Shown here: positions 1 to 11,320 of the stretch, piece after piece
How the letters are laid out: each line of letters begins with the position of its first letter
How positions within the stretch are numbered: position 1 is the stretch's first letter
Assembly: GCA_949751835.1 (NCBI GenBank)
Contig: CATKHK010000168.1
Coordinates: 1 to 36,198 of the forward strand
Source of the DNA: Blepharisma japonicum
Lineage: Eukaryota; Ciliophora; Heterotrichea; Heterotrichida; Blepharismidae
Direction of reading: 5' to 3'
Length of the DNA: 36,198 bases
Position numbers and translations under genes: made by a program
Notes under the pieces: generated by a model
Seen by the model: only the letters and a program-made list of their open reading frames with translations
What the model was told of the DNA's origin: nothing
Databases searched by the model: none

Positions 1-64
1 AATACTTTTGGGAATAAAATCAGTCAAAAATTGCCAAGCTAAAAATAATAATTCAGATAACCAT
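1..64 (-). CDS. Family A membrane protein, N-terminal part only (cut by window edge)
   Basis: The first 21 codons of a family A gene run off the left edge of the window. They read M-V-I-W-I-I-I-F then a SLAIFDWFYSQKY-like segment, with TGA at the Trp positions. The segment is nearly identical to the starts of the copies at 605-1636 and 15917-16095. It is the first hydrophobic helix of the multi-pass protein. Whether the rest of the gene is intact cannot be seen. Confidence 0.6.
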
Positions 65-239
65 TTTATAAGCTTATAATGTGATAGGAGAGTCAGTTAA
101 AACTTTTAGCTATATTTAATGGGTTCTTTATAGTTTTCTGCAGAGATATATGCCATAAAAATTAACTTTTTATATTAGCTGGTCAAGAGCATTGCAGAGT
201 TTTTGAGGCCTGCTTTATTAATAAAATAATAGTAATTAT

Positions 240-472
240 TTCTTTTCTCTTAATAAATTTTCTCATATTGCAATCTAAGCGAAAGATTTACTCATAAAAT
301 TTCAATTCTATAATAAAATATACATAATTTATATCTATAGTAGGCATATATTATTGCTGAAAATGCCATAAATAATTTTAATGAGAATTGAGGGTTTTTC
401 TGTGCCAGAATTCCTATAATGCAAATTCTAGCGATCCCTTTGCTCAAGGGTCACTTATTCATTTAAATTAAT
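240..472 (-). pseudogene. Decayed Rab-like GTPase, N-terminal half
   Basis: The minus strand shows a blurred copy of the family B 5' end: an ATG at 470-472, a degraded intron-1-like stretch, then a P-loop region matching GNSGTGKT except for two single-base losses that break the frame. A worn switch I region follows. No second half with NKCD is recognisable before the next family A gene. The gap 65-604 holds only this relic and AT-rich spacer. Confidence 0.55.
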
Positions 473-604
473 ATTTGCTTAAAAATAAAAATTGAGCTTA
501 ATTAATCAGAGAATTTAAAGCCAATAAAACTGAATAAAATGCTTCATATTTTCAATATAATTATGAACAAGCCTATTATATTTATTCTTTGGTATAATTT
601 AAAA

Positions 605-1636
605 TTAAAATATTATGTTAATAATTGCTCGTATAATCCAAATTTGACAATAAACTGAGATCATGTTTGGTCTAGTTTTATTTGGAAAGTGGGAACAGTA
701 ATCACCTTCTGGGTAAGCTAAAATGTATCCTGCACTCCCAGATCCTATAATAAACAAAATTTCTCTTAAAACTTATAAATCTCCTCATAAATTTCTGACT
801 AATTCATATGAAATATACATAAAATATGTAAAAGTCACAAGCAGTCCATATATCTTGCATATCTTTCACTCATTTTCCTCTAAATTAAAACTGTTTTTTC
901 GCTTTTCCTTGGTTTCTTTTCAAATATCATCCAAATATATAAGAGTTGTATCATAGGAAAGGCTAAAATAAACCAAAATGAGAAATGTAATTATAAACGA
1001 AAAACATAAAAAAATACAAATATACAAAAATTCAAAAAAATCAAGATCAGGGTAAAAAATTAATTTCAGAATGAACACTGTATTGATAATAGTAAAAATA
1101 TTATATTTTTCTAAGATATTATCAAACTCTAACATTCAAAAATCTTCATATTTTATTTTGGTTCATGTCAATAAATAAATTCCAAGCATTATTGCAAATA
1201 AGATAAAATATTCAGATTTTTCTGCTGAAAAATGATAGAGTAAAAGGAAAAAAGAATTTCACATTCCAAGAAGGACAGATTTCTTAGCTTTTAGAGGTTG
1301 TCATCTATTATAGGACATAAAAAGTAAGGATAAGATGCCTGAAATTCAAAAGCTAATTCAATAGATGACATTTGTATATTGAAAAAGATTGAGAATCCAA
1401 ATTCATAAAAATCTTAAAAGGTCTTTTAGGTTGAAATCTTCTAACAGCAAAATCCTTAGGAAAAAGGAGGTTTCGCTCTGATAAAATTCAAAAAGTGCTA
1501 AAGGAATATAATTTACAAAGAAAAGCAAAAATCAACTAAATACAGCTTTTTCACCCTTTTCAGTTGGACCTAAATACTTTTGGGAATAAAATCAGTCAAA
1601 AATTGCCAAGCTAAAAACAATAATTCAGATAATCAT
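605..1636 (-). pseudogene. Family A membrane protein with one in-frame TAA
   Basis: With TGA read as Trp this is 344 codons from ATG at 1634-1636 to TAA at 605-607. It has the family layout: N-terminal hydrophobic helix, several further membrane segments, a basic KEKRK loop, the conserved WKICKIY and LWG(D/E) segments and the late YPEGD motif. One TAA falls after LWGDL, where paralogues have Arg (LWGEFRIL). No 15/16-nt intron can remove it, so the last ~70 residues would be lost. The frame is otherwise perfect, so the lesion is young, or a sequence error. It is the most divergent near-complete A copy and groups with the fragments at 1-64 and 15917-16095. Confidence 0.7.
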
Positions 1637-1883
1637 TTTATAAGCTTATAATATAATAATATCTGCCAGATCAGTAATTAGGCCATTTTAAATGGCAATA
1701 AGACTTTCAGCACTAAGAGTGTTTATTTTAAAAATTAATTTGCTAATAACAGAGGGTAAGTTTCTTAATAAAAATCGTGATTTTTTAATTATTTATTCAC
1801 TACGGAGGGGAGATTGACCAGAAAATATCTACTGAAATAAAAGTAGTGGCCAAAAGACATGCTACAGAATTTATTTGTGTCTC

Positions 1884-2897
1884 TTAAATTATCACTATAA
1901 AAATTCTCCTGATTATCCATACTAGACTATTTACTGAGAAAAAATTTAATATGCGCTGAGCAACATAATCAGCGTTACCATCTTCTGGATAAATTAAAAT
2001 TTCTCCTATTTTCCCAGCAGCAATAAAGATCATTACTTCTCTTAGAACTCAAAATTCTCCTCATAGATTTTCAACTAAATTATAAACCAGATATAGGGCA
2101 TATGTAAAAAATATAATGAGACTATAAATCTTGCATATTTTTCATAAGCTCTCTTCAATATGGATGAATTTTTTGCGTTTTTCTTGAAGCTCTGTTCAAA
2201 TTAATCTAAAACACTTATAAGTAGATACGTAGCAAGTTATAAAATAAGAACTTATTAAGCACACTATAATAGTATAAAAACAAAAAATAAGAAGAAATAA
2301 TAAAATATCAAAAATATTGTAATTGAAAAACATTCGCATTAGTGTGAAAATTGTTTCAGCTATCATAAGATTCATGTAATCCATAATAATACCAGATAAA
2401 CATTTTCTTCGTTGGCCAAGGTAGGTGAGCTTAATATGTGCTAGCCAGAATAGTCCAATTGATATTGCATATAACGAAAAATACTCTTTATTTGCCGATG
2501 AAAAATTGTAAAGTAATAAGAAAATAGAATTTAGTATTGCAAAATAGAATGATCAAAATGCTTGTCTGCCTTGAGAGGTTTTATATAAAGTAACTACTGA
2601 TGCAAATCCAGATATCCAAAATCCATAGCAATAAATTTTTCCTGGATATTCTAAAAGCAAGTCATATAAAATTTTTAAATAACTTGCAGGATTGATATTG
2701 CTGAGAAACTTATATTCTTCATATGAAGTAATTTCATTTTGATAAGCTTCAAAAAATGCCAAAGGGATATAGTTGATAAAAAATAAGAAAGTGCAAGAAT
2801 AAGAAACTTTTTCTTGATCTCTGGCTTGTGATAAATATTTTGCAGCATAAAATAAATCAAAAATGATCAAGCACAACAGAAAAGCAAAGATAGCCAT
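1884..2897 (-). CDS. Family A multi-pass membrane protein (MAIFAFLL subtype)
   Basis: An open frame of 338 codons (TGA=Trp) runs from ATG at 2895-2897 to TAA at 1884-1886, without introns. I do not recognise the family. The protein has about seven or eight hydrophobic segments: residues 1-18, 34-50, about 90-107, 118-130, 137-155, 165-188 and 200-225, plus one after the basic loop EKRKKFIHIEESL. The C-terminal third carries WKICKIY, LWGEFWVL and IYPEDGN. It differs from the main A group in several places (EKVSYSC for EKVTHYC; NFSSANKEY for NVSALNNEY). The pseudogene at 16340-17351 is its segmental duplicate. A TATAAA lies 14 nt upstream of the ATG. Confidence 0.85.
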
Positions 2898-3401
2898 TTT
2901 AGGTAATTATTTTTATAAAGATAAATGAAAGCAAAAGCTTAAAAAATAGCAAAGAACAATGATTTAAAATAGATATTTAAAATTATCTTACTTTTAGAGA
3001 TCTAATTGATTGTGTTCATTATGAATTAAAGTTGGCTTTTAAAAGTTTGGAATATTAATAAAAGACAGCTTGAATCGTTTGAAATTTCTTTTTTGATTGC
3101 AGGAAATTGCCAATATATAAATTTTGTTTTTGTACTAATATTCAATAAATGAAAAGGATCAAGTATTTGCATTTGAAAGGACTTAGAAAAAATCAAAACT
3201 TAGATGCAGCTAAGTTGCAATTTGGACAATAAAGAAATTTAATTTAAGGGGTTTTTAAAACCTAAGGAATTAAAAAGACTGATAAATAAGTCCAAAAATG
3301 ACATAGTCTATTAACGAAAAACCTTAATAATAATTTTTTTCCAATGTATTAAATCGTAAACAATCACAACTATAAAATTTTAAATTTCAGCATTAATATC
3401 G
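2898..3401. repeat. Intergenic stretch with block R, copy 1
   Basis: No gene is seen. From about 3020 (tatgaattaaagttgg) to about 3345 it carries block R, a ~320-bp non-coding sequence found downstream of family A genes. Other full copies start at 7798, 17484 and 28815. This copy has several substitutions in the internal hairpin. Confidence 0.75.
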
Positions 3402-4430
3402 TTAAATTATCAATCCATAAACTCCCCTAAATGCCAAAATTTGACTGTAAACTGATAAAAAATTTAATAAAAGCTGGTAACCATCTTTGAAGTTTCCATC
3501 TTCTGGATAAATTAAAGTTGCCCCTGCACCACCAGCTGCAATTAAAAACATTAATTCCTTTAATATTCTAAATTCTCCTCATAAAATTTCAACCGAATTA
3601 TAAGTGAGATATAGCGCATATGTAAAAAATGTAATTAAAGCATAAATCTTGCATATTTTTCATAAACTTTCTTCAATATGGATGCAATTTTTGCGTTTAT
3701 CTTGAAACTCTGTTCAGACGAATACAAAAAATTCATAGGTAAATATATAGGAAATGAGAAAATAAGCACCCACCATATATGCTATTAAAACGGAAAAGCA
3801 AAAAATAAGCGATGATAATGAAATATCAAAAATATCATAATTATTGAAAAAAATCCGTTTTAGAGTGAAAATTGTTGCAATTATAATAAGAGAAATATAT
3901 CCCATAGTAATACCAGATAAATATTCTCTTCTTATGTCAAAATAAATGAGTTTAATAAATGTTAATACAAACAGTCCAATAGCTATTCCATATAATATCA
4001 AATACTCATTATTTAATGCTGAAACATTATAAAGCAAGTAAAAAGCAGGATTTATCATTGCAAATAAGGAAGATCAATATGCTAGCTTTACTTGAGCATG
4101 CTTATATACGATAACCAGGGATGTGAATCCTGATGTCCAGAATCCATATCAATAAATTAAGCCTGAATATTGAAGAAAATTAAGAAATCAGCTTCATAAC
4201 ATTCTTAAATAGGTTGTAGGATTAATTCTACTGGGAGCTAGAGATTCTTCATAGAGATAAAGTTCGTCTTGATAAACTTCAATAATTTTCAAAGGGATAT
4301 AGTTGATAAAAAATAAGAAAAAGCAGTAATGAGTGACTTTTTCTTTACCCATAGCTGGTGGTGATCAGAATCTTGCAACATAAATAAAGTCAAAAATGAT
4401 TAAGCACAAAAGTATAATCAAAATAACCAT
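3402..4430 (-). CDS. Family A multi-pass membrane protein
   Basis: The 343-codon frame runs from ATG at 4428-4430 to TAA at 3402-3404, intronless, with several TGA codons read as Trp. It starts MVILIILLCLIIFD, the first membrane helix, and has the main-group signature segments: HYCFFLFFINYIPL, YGFWTSGF, WSSLFAMINPAFYLLYNVSALNNEY, a basic DIRREYLSG loop, QDKRKNCIHIEESLWKICKIY, LWGEFRILKE and IYPEDGN. It is one residue longer than its sisters (SPPAMG for SPxMD), and Trp replaces the usual Leu just before. A decayed B-II GTPase lies immediately upstream. Function unknown; an integral membrane location is clear from composition. Confidence 0.87.
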
Positions 4431-4444
4431 TTTAGGTTGTTTCC

Positions 4445-4450
4445 TTTATA
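4445..4450 (-). promoter_or_regulatory. TATAAA element upstream of family A genes
   Basis: TATAAA(GG) sits 14-15 nt before the ATG. The same element at the same spacing lies at 2912-2917, 6142-6147, 9208-9213, 18891-18896, 23346-23351, 30227-30232 and 35045-35050. Its conservation in copies whose flanks have drifted supports a promoter or start-site signal, but common descent of the copies is an alternative explanation. Confidence 0.4.
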
Positions 4451-4672
4451 AATTTAAGAAAAATATGATCGCTCTCTAAGAATAAAAGAAAAATATTTTT
4501 CAAACTATATTGCTTTAGATATCTGATGAGATAAGTAATCCCAATAAGAAGAGATTGATACTAAAATGTTGAAAACATAAATAAAAAATAGGATTATATA
4601 TATATAAATCTATGCTTAAAACTGAAAAGTTTTGGCTAAGTATTTTAAATGTATTTTGATTTTTTACCTTAT

Positions 4673-4962
4673 TTATTTGACCCTTAAGTTGCAATCATTT
4701 AGAATAATTTCGCAGAATAGCCTAAAAGTGCATTCTATATTAAAACCTATTTTCTCAGACACTTCTATATAAAAAATTGCTAATTCATCAGCTAATTTTT
4801 TAGCTTCTTCATATGGGACTTCTCTTTATTTTTTAAATCACATTTATTTCCTACCAGTATTATCAAAGGATTTTTGCTTTAGAATTTTTAATATAGCTCA
4901 TAAATAGCTTAACATCTTCAATTGAGCTTTTATCAGTTACACTTAATATAAGGAGAAATACT
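4673..4962 (-). pseudogene. B-II Rab-like GTPase, truncated and frameshifted
   Basis: Only the C-terminal half remains, from the FLLILSVTDKSSIEDVKLF region through the GNKCD motif to the terminal LRVK-TAA. One base is missing before the GNKCD strand and another in the stretch after NKCDLK, so the frame is broken twice. At 4962/4963 the gene stops abruptly and is joined to the inner end of block R (taaggaattaaaaagact). The P-loop and switch I are gone. Confidence 0.8.
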
Positions 4963-5101
4963 AAGGAATTAAAAAGACTAATAAATAAGTCCAAAAATGA
5001 CATAGTCAATTAACGAAAAACCTTAATAATAATTTTTTTCCGATGTATTAAATCGTAAACTAGCACAACAATAAAATTTTAAATTTCAGGATTAATATCG
5101 A
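4963..5101. repeat. Partial block R fused to a broken GTPase
   Basis: About 80 bp of the inner part of block R begins exactly where the GTPase copy ends, then runs into the 3' flank of the next family A gene. The same internal break point of R recurs at about 22167. Confidence 0.7.
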
Positions 5102-6127
5102 TTAAATTATCAATCCATAAACTCCCCTAAATGCCAAAATTTGACTATAAACTGATAAAAAATTTAAAATGAGCTGAGAATCATCTTTGGCATCTCCATC
5201 TTCTGGATAAATTAAAGTTTCCCCTGCACCACCAGCTGCAATTAAAAACATTAATTCTTTTAATATTCTAAATTCTCCTCATAAAATTTCAACCGAATTA
5301 TAAGTTAGATATAGCGCATATGTAAAAAATGTAATCAAAGCATAAATCTTGCATATTTTTCATAAACTTTCTTCAATATGGATGCTATTTTTGCGCTTAT
5401 CTTGAAGTTCTGTTCAGACGAATGCAAAAAATTCATAGGTAAATGTATAGGAAATGAGAAAATAAAAAATAATCAAGTAGGCTATTAAAACGGAAAAGTA
5501 AAAAATAAACGTCGATAATGAAATATCAAAAATATCATAATTATTGAAAAAAATCCGTTTTAGAGTGAAAATTGTTGCAATTATAATAAGATAAAAATAT
5601 CCCATAGTAATACCAGATAAGTATTCTCTTCTTATGTCAAAATAAATGAGTTTAATAAATGTTAATACAAACAGTCCAATAGCTATTCCATATAATATCA
5701 AATACTCATTATCTAATGCTGAAACATTGTAAAGCAAGTAGAAAGCAGGATTTATCATTGCAAATAAGGAAGATCAATATGCTAGCTTTACTTGAGCATG
5801 CTTATATACGATAACCAGGGATATGAATCCTGATGTTCAAAATCCATATCAATAAATTAAGCCTGAATATTGAAGAAAATTAAGAAATCAGCTTCACAAG
5901 ATTCTTAAATAGTTTGTAGGATTAATTCTACTGAGAGCTAGGGATTCTTCATAGAGATAAAATTCGTCTTGATAAACTTCAATAATTTTCAAAGGGATAT
6001 AGTTGATAAAAAATAAGAAAAAGCAGTAATGAGTGACTTTTTCTTTATCCATACCTGGTGATAAGAGTCTTGTACCATAAATAAAGTCAAAAATGATTAA
6101 GCACAAAATGATAATCAAAATAACCAT
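5102..6127 (-). CDS. Family A multi-pass membrane protein
   Basis: The 342-codon frame runs from ATG at 6125-6127 to TAA at 5102-5104, without introns. It is close to the copy at 3402-4430 along its whole length. The differences are concentrated in the last membrane segments (YLIIFYFLISY for YMVGAYFLISY) and in the acidic tail after IYPEDG (DAKDDSQ for NFKDGYQ). The late loop reads QDKRKNSIHIEESL. It is followed upstream by a truncated B-II pseudogene and then by the intact B-I GTPase at 6936-7509, so this unit has lost most of its B-II and block T. Confidence 0.88.
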
Positions 6128-6369
6128 TTTAGGTTGTTTCCTTTATAAATTTAAGAAAAATATGCTCGCTCTCTAAGAATAAAAGAAAAATATTTTTCAA
6201 ACTATATTGCTTAGATATCTGATGCCTTTTGAGATAAGTAAGCCCAATAAGAAGAGATTGATACTAAAACGTTGAAAACATAAATAAATAATAGGATTAT
6301 ATATAAATCTATGCTAAAACTGAAAAGTTTTGGCTAAATATTTTAATGCATTTTGATTTTTTACCTTAT

Positions 6370-6605
6370 TTATTTGACCCTTAAGTTGTAATCATTTAGA
6401 ATAATTTCGCATAATAGCCGAAAAGTGCACTCTATATTAAAACCGATTTTCTCAGACACTTCTATATAAAAAATTTTACATTCATCAGCTAATTTTTTAG
6501 CTTCTTCATATGGGACTTCTCTTTGATTTTTTAAATTACATTTATTTCCTACCAGTATTATTGAAGGATTTTTACTTCAGAATTTTTAAAATAGCTCATA
6601 AACAG
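6370..6605 (-). pseudogene. B-II Rab-like GTPase, 5' truncated
   Basis: It begins within the ELFMSYFKNSE segment and keeps GNKC, the EEAKKLADE helix, a VSEKIGFN stretch in place of TSAKTGFN, and the LRVK-TAA end. One A is missing in the run before the GNKC strand, breaking the frame. NKCD is altered to NKCN. The 5' half, including P-loop and switches, was removed by a deletion that joins it to block S at 6605/6606. Confidence 0.8.
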
Positions 6606-6935
6606 TTCTAGATAAATTTGTAGGAGAACTTATTTATCATTGATATGAGGTATTATTTTTAGAAATAAAATTCTCAAAGTATATAGACTTGAAGGCAGAG
6701 GTGAGTGTAAAAAGTTACTAATAAGAAAAACTTAAAATCTTCAGGATATTAGCTCGTATAAGAATCATCAGTTCATATGCTCATACTCATATATCGCATT
6801 TTCAGAGCACAAAACATTTAATCAGAGATGAATTTAGGATTTCAAAAGCTTTAGAAATTAAACAAGATGATATTGATACTTAAAATTTGAAATGTAATAT
6901 ATTTAATGCTAATCAATGCTATTTAATTCTTGACC
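6606..6935. repeat. Block S, copy 1 (B-I downstream flank)
   Basis: This is a non-coding block found downstream of B-I GTPases, also at about 10366-10728, 20061-20443 and 31291-31682. Shared landmarks are agataaatttgtaggagaac and a gatgatattgatacttaaaa segment. I see no reading frame kept among copies. Confidence 0.65.
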
Positions 6936-7509
6936 TTATCTATCAGACCTTGCATTTAAATCCTTTAAAATAGTTTCACATAATAGCCGAAAAGTAGATT
7001 CTATATTAAAACCTGTTTTAGCAGACGTTTCTATATAAAAAATTCCTAATTCATCAGCTATTTTTTTAGCTTCTTCATATGAGACTTCTCTTTCATTTTC
7101 TAAATCACATTTATTTCCAACAAGGATTATCAAAGGCCTACTTGTATTATAATTTTTAATGTCGGTCATAAATACCTTCACATCTTCAATGGAACTTCTA
7201 TCAGCTACACTAAATATAAGGAGAAACCCAAAAATATGCCGATAGTAAGCAATATTTGTACCTCTATGACTCTTATCTCCACTTGTATCTCATGCTTGCA
7301 AAATAGAGTTGTTTTCTCTGTTGTTCACATGGTAATTACATATAGATCTGATTCTCTATCGTAGAAAATACAAAATATATGTCGATTGTGGGTATATATG
7401 CATCGCTAAAAACTCTATCAAAGTATTTAAGAAAAACTGCGGTTTTTCCAGTGCCAGAATTTCCTAAAATGCAAACTTTAATCAAGCTGCTTAAGAGTTA
7501 CTAATCCAT
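6936..7509 (-). CDS. Rab-like small GTPase, subgroup B-I (two mini-introns)
   Basis: It starts at ATG 7507-7509 and ends at TAA 6936-6938. Removing GTAACTCTTAAGCAG (7487-7501, 15 nt) and GTATTTTCTACGATAG (7356-7371, 16 nt) gives 180 residues. The fold is Ras/Rab: P-loop GNSGTGKT at 11-18, switch I Thr36, LQAWDTSGD at 60-68 with TGA as Trp63, NKCD at 122-125, ETSAK at 150-154. Canonical DTAGQ is DTSGD here, so the glutamine that positions the hydrolytic water is absent. Switch I is worn (TIDIYF for TIGIDF). The protein ends about nine residues after the last helix with no cysteine, so no prenylation site. GTP binding is likely; effector unknown. Confidence 0.88.
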
Positions 7510-8167
7510 TTAAACAACTTTTATTTATTATAAGTCCATTTTCTCATCATAATAATATATGTTTTTATAAATGCTAGGAAAAAATTCGATAGTCTAACAC
7601 TTTTGTATGAATTTTTCAAGAATGTCTATTTGATTTGAATATGATTATATTTCTGACAACAGCAAAGGGCATGCTTCGCCATTTAACTTTTTTCTAACTT
7701 AAAAGAGTTTAATTTATAGAAAACAGCTGATCCGGTTGTATTTTTTAGCTTTTAAGGTTTTTAGTCAAAATAATTACTTATATAATTCAGATTTGTTTAT
7801 GAATTAAAGTTGGCTTTTAAAAGTTTGGAATATTAATAACAGCTTAAACTGTTTGAAATTTCTTTTTGATTGCAGGAAATTGCCAATATATAAATTTTTG
7901 TTTTTGCACTAATATGCAATAAATGCAAAGTATCACGCATTTGCATTTAAAGGACTTGGGAAAAAATCAAAACATAGATGCAGTTAAGTTGCAACTTTGA
8001 CAATAAAGAAATTTAATTTAAGGGTTTTTAAAACTTAAAGAATTAAAAAAGACTGATAAATAAGTCCAAAAATGGCATAGTCAATTAACAAAAAGACTTT
8101 AATAATAAGTTTTTTCGATGTATTAAAATAGTAAACAAGCACAACAATAAAATTTTAAATTTCAGCA
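7510..8167. repeat. Block U (B-I upstream flank) and block R, copy 2
   Basis: No gene is seen. About 7510-7775 is block U, the shared upstream flank of B-I genes (landmark aaagggcatgcttcgccatt), also at 11321-11600, 21042-21300 and 32284-32580. It should hold the GTPase promoter. Block R copy 2 spans about 7798-8115, downstream of no gene in this direction except the family A gene's far 3' side. Confidence 0.7.
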
Positions 8168-9193
8168 TTAAATTATCAATCCATAAACTCCCCTAAATGC
8201 CAAAATTTGACTATAAACTGATAAAAAATTTAAAATGAGCTGAGAATCATCTTTGGCATCTCCATCTTCTGGATAAATTAAAGTTTCCCCTACACCACCA
8301 GCTGCAATTAAAAACATTAATTCTTTTAATATTCTAAATTCTCCTCATAAAATTTCAACCGAATTATAAGTGAGATATAGCGCATATGTAAAAAATGTAA
8401 TCAAAGCATAAATCTTGCATATTTTTCATAAACTTTCTTCATTATGGCAGCAATTTTTACGTTTATCTTGAAGCTCTGTCCAGACGAATGCAAAAAATTC
8501 GGAGGTAGATATATAGGAAATGAGAAAATAAGCACCCACCAGATATGCTATTACAACGGAAAAGCAAAAAATAAATGTCGATAATGAAATATCAAAAATA
8601 TCATAATTATTGAAAAAAATCCGTTTTAGAGTGAAAATTGTTGCAATTATAATAAGATAAATATATCCCACAGTAATAGCAGATAAATATTCTCTTCTTA
8701 TGTCATAATAAATGATCTTAATACATGTTAATATAAACAGTCCAATAGCTATTCCATATAATATCAAATACTCATTATTTAATGCTGAAACATTGTAAAG
8801 CAAGTAAAAAGCAGGATTTATCATTGCAAATAAGGAAGATCAATATGCTAGCTTTACTTGATCATGCTTATATACGATAACCAGGGATGTGAATCCTGAT
8901 ATCCAAAATCCATATCAATAAATTAAGCCTGAATATTGAAGAAAATTAAGAAATCAGCTTCATAACATTCTTAAATAGTTTGTAGGATTAATTCTAATGA
9001 GAGCTAGGGATTCTTCATAGAGATAAAGTTCGTCTTGATAAACTTCCAAAATTGTCAAAGGGATATAGTTGATAAAAAATAAGAAAAAACAGTAATGAGT
9101 GACTTTTTCTTTATCCATAGCTGGTGATAAGAATTTTGCACCATAAAATACGTCAAAAATGATTAAGCACAAAAGTATAATCAAAATCACCAT
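8168..9193 (-). CDS. Family A multi-pass membrane protein
   Basis: The 342-codon frame runs from ATG at 9191-9193 to TAA at 8168-8170. It is almost identical to the copy at 29187-30212, sharing ILTCIKIIY, YISTSEFFAFV and CCH in the basic late loop. The two therefore come from a recent duplication of a whole unit. Hydrophobic segments follow the family layout, with a short basic DIRREYLS loop in the middle and the KRKN loop before the last membrane segment. A TATAAA lies at 9208-9213. Its upstream neighbour is a B-II pseudogene 242 nt away. Confidence 0.9.
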
Positions 9194-9435
9194 TTTAGGT
9201 TGTTTCCTTTATAAATTTAAGAAAAATATGCTGCTCACTAAGAATGAAATTAAGATATTTCAAACTATATTGCTTTAGATATCTGATGCCTTTTAAGATA
9301 AGTAATCCCAATAAGAAGAGATTGATACTAAAACGTTGAAAATATAAATAAATAATAGGATTATATATATAAATCTATGCTAAAGTTTGAAAGTTTTGGC
9401 TAAATATTTTAATGCATTTTGATTTTTTACCTTAT

Positions 9436-10004
9436 TTATTTGACCCTGAAGTTGTAATCATTTAGAATAATTTCGCAGAATAGCCGAAAAGAGCATTCTA
9501 TATTAAAACCTATTTTCTCAGACACTTCTATATAAAAAATTCCTCATTCATCAGCTAATTTTTTAGCTTCTTCATATGGGACTTCTCTTTATTTTTTAAA
9601 TTACATTTATTTCCTACCAGTATTATCGAAGGATTTTTTACTTCAGAATTTTTAATATAGCTCATAACAGCTTTAATTTTTTATTGAGCTTCTATCAGTT
9701 ACAATAAATATAAGGAGAAATCCTAAAGCTTATAAATAATAAGTAAGAGCTATATTTCTTCATCTCATATCGTCACCTGTGTCTCATACCTGCAATGTAA
9801 ATGCATTATCTCTGTTCATGTCATATTTACTCATATATTTAATTTTCTATAGTAGAAAATACAAAATCCATGCCGATTGTGAGTATGCATGTATTGCTAA
9901 AAAAGCTATCAAAGTATTTAAGAAGGATTGAGGATTTTCCAGTGCTAGAATTTCCTATAATGCAAAGTTTAGCTATGGTGCTAAACTAGGAGTTACAGAT
10001 TCAT
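9436..10004 (-). pseudogene. B-II Rab-like GTPase, disabled
   Basis: It is full length from ATG 10002-10004. B-II intron 1 is GTAACTCCTAGTTTAG (16 nt) and intron 2 is GTATTTTCTACTATAG. The spliced start has an intact P-loop GNSSTGKS and a G3 region LQVWDTGDD. It is disabled by a TAA after TYYL (paralogues have Asp at this site) and by a one-base loss after the NKCxLK motif. The copy at 30466-31037 has the same TAA, so the stop predates their duplication. The end is LRVK-TAA. Confidence 0.8.
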
Positions 10005-10728
10005 TTTATAATAACTTTTATAACTCTATTTTCTCATGCAAAAAATGTCAACTTCCCTTCAACAGGCAAAAAAAATTATTGCTTATTTTTTTAAAAATTA
10101 AAATTAATTTAATTTGTAAATTTATGTTTTAGAATGTAAAAAATTAAATTCAACAGGTTCAACATAATAAGGCAAAAATCATTTAACCATAATTAAAAAG
10201 AAGTTAATAAATCTATTATGATTAAGAACTCGAGAAAAAGCCCACCTGCCATGCAAAGCAGGGTTTGCCTAGCCCCATTAAGCTCATTGACACTATTTTT
10301 TTGCCTCTGAAGACCCTTACCTCTCATTCAATTTCAGCATTTCTAAGAAAAAAAATCATGAAATTTGAGATAATCAGAATATTTATATATAAATTCATGA
10401 TTCCAGATAAATTTGTAGGAGAACTTATTTATTATTGATATGAGGTATTTATTTTTTAGAAATAAAATTCTCAAAGTATATAGGCTTCAATGCAGGAGGT
10501 GAGTGTAAAAAGTTACTAATAAGAAAAACTTAAATCTTCAAGATGTAAGCTCGTATAAGAATCATCAGTGCATGTGCTCATATATCGAATTTTATCAGAG
10601 TCCAACACATTTAATCAGAAATGAATGTAGGATTTCAAAAGCTTTAGAAAGTCAATAAGATGATATTGATACTTAAAATTTGAAATGCAATATATTTAAT
10701 ACTAATAAATGCTATTTAATTTTTGACC
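10005..10728. repeat. Spacer with blocks T and S, copy 2
   Basis: From about 10240 to 10365 lies block T, a comparatively GC-rich stretch (cagggtttgcctagcccc) shared with 19940-20060 and 31180-31290. Block S follows to 10728. No reading frame is conserved between copies. Block T is next to the B-II start and S next to the B-I end, so the pair forms the fixed linker between the two GTPase genes of a unit. Confidence 0.65.
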
Positions 10729-11320
10729 TTATCTATCAGACCTTGCATTTCAATCATTTAAAATAATTTCACATAATAGCCGAAAAGTAAATTCTATATT
10801 AAAACCTGTTTTAGCAGACGTTTCTATATAAAAAATTCCTAATTCATCAGCTATTTTTTTAGCTTCTTCATATGAGACTTCTCTTTCATTTTTTAAATCA
10901 CATTTATTTCCTATAAGGATTATCAAAGGTCTACTTGCACTATAATTAATCAAAGGATCACTTGCATTATAATTCTTAATGTAGGTGTAAAATAACTTCA
11001 CATCTTCAATAGAACTTCTATCAGCTACACTAAATATAAGTAGAAACCCTATAGCATCATGATAGTAAGGACAATTTGTAGCTCTATCTCTACTTGTATC
11101 AAATGCTTGCAGAAGAGAGCTGCCTTTTCTGTTGTTCACATCATAATTACCTATAGATCTGCTTCTCTATTGTAAAAAATACAAATTCTAGGCCGATTGT
11201 GGGTATATATACATCGCTAAAAACTCTATCAAAGTATTTAAGAAAAACTGCGGTTTTTCCAGTGCCAGAATTTCCTAAAATGCCAACTGTAATTATGCTG
11301 CTTAAGAGTTACTAATCCAT
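10729..11320 (-). CDS. Rab-like small GTPase B-I with internal duplication and altered G3
   Basis: It starts at ATG 11318-11320 and ends at TAA 10729-10731. Introns are 11298-11312 (GTAACTCTTAAGCAG) and 11167-11182 (GTATTTTTTACAATAG). The product is 186 residues. The P-loop GNSGTGKT, switch I PTIGLEF, NKCD and ETSAK are present. The G3 motif reads FDTSRD, so both the invariant Gly and the Gln are lost and a short deletion follows. A 9-residue tandem repeat of the NYxASxPLI type sits just before the NKCD strand, shared with the copies at 20444 and 31683. Loss of the G3 glycine predicts that it cannot switch normally, so it may be on the way to becoming a pseudogene though still open. Confidence 0.8.

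Noticed and set aside
723-956. Plus-strand open frames (for example 723-956, 19466-19669, 25259-25468, 35635-35844)
   Set aside because: They lie antisense to family A or GTPase exons, and the last two mirror each other only because the GTPase copies do. No family similarity.
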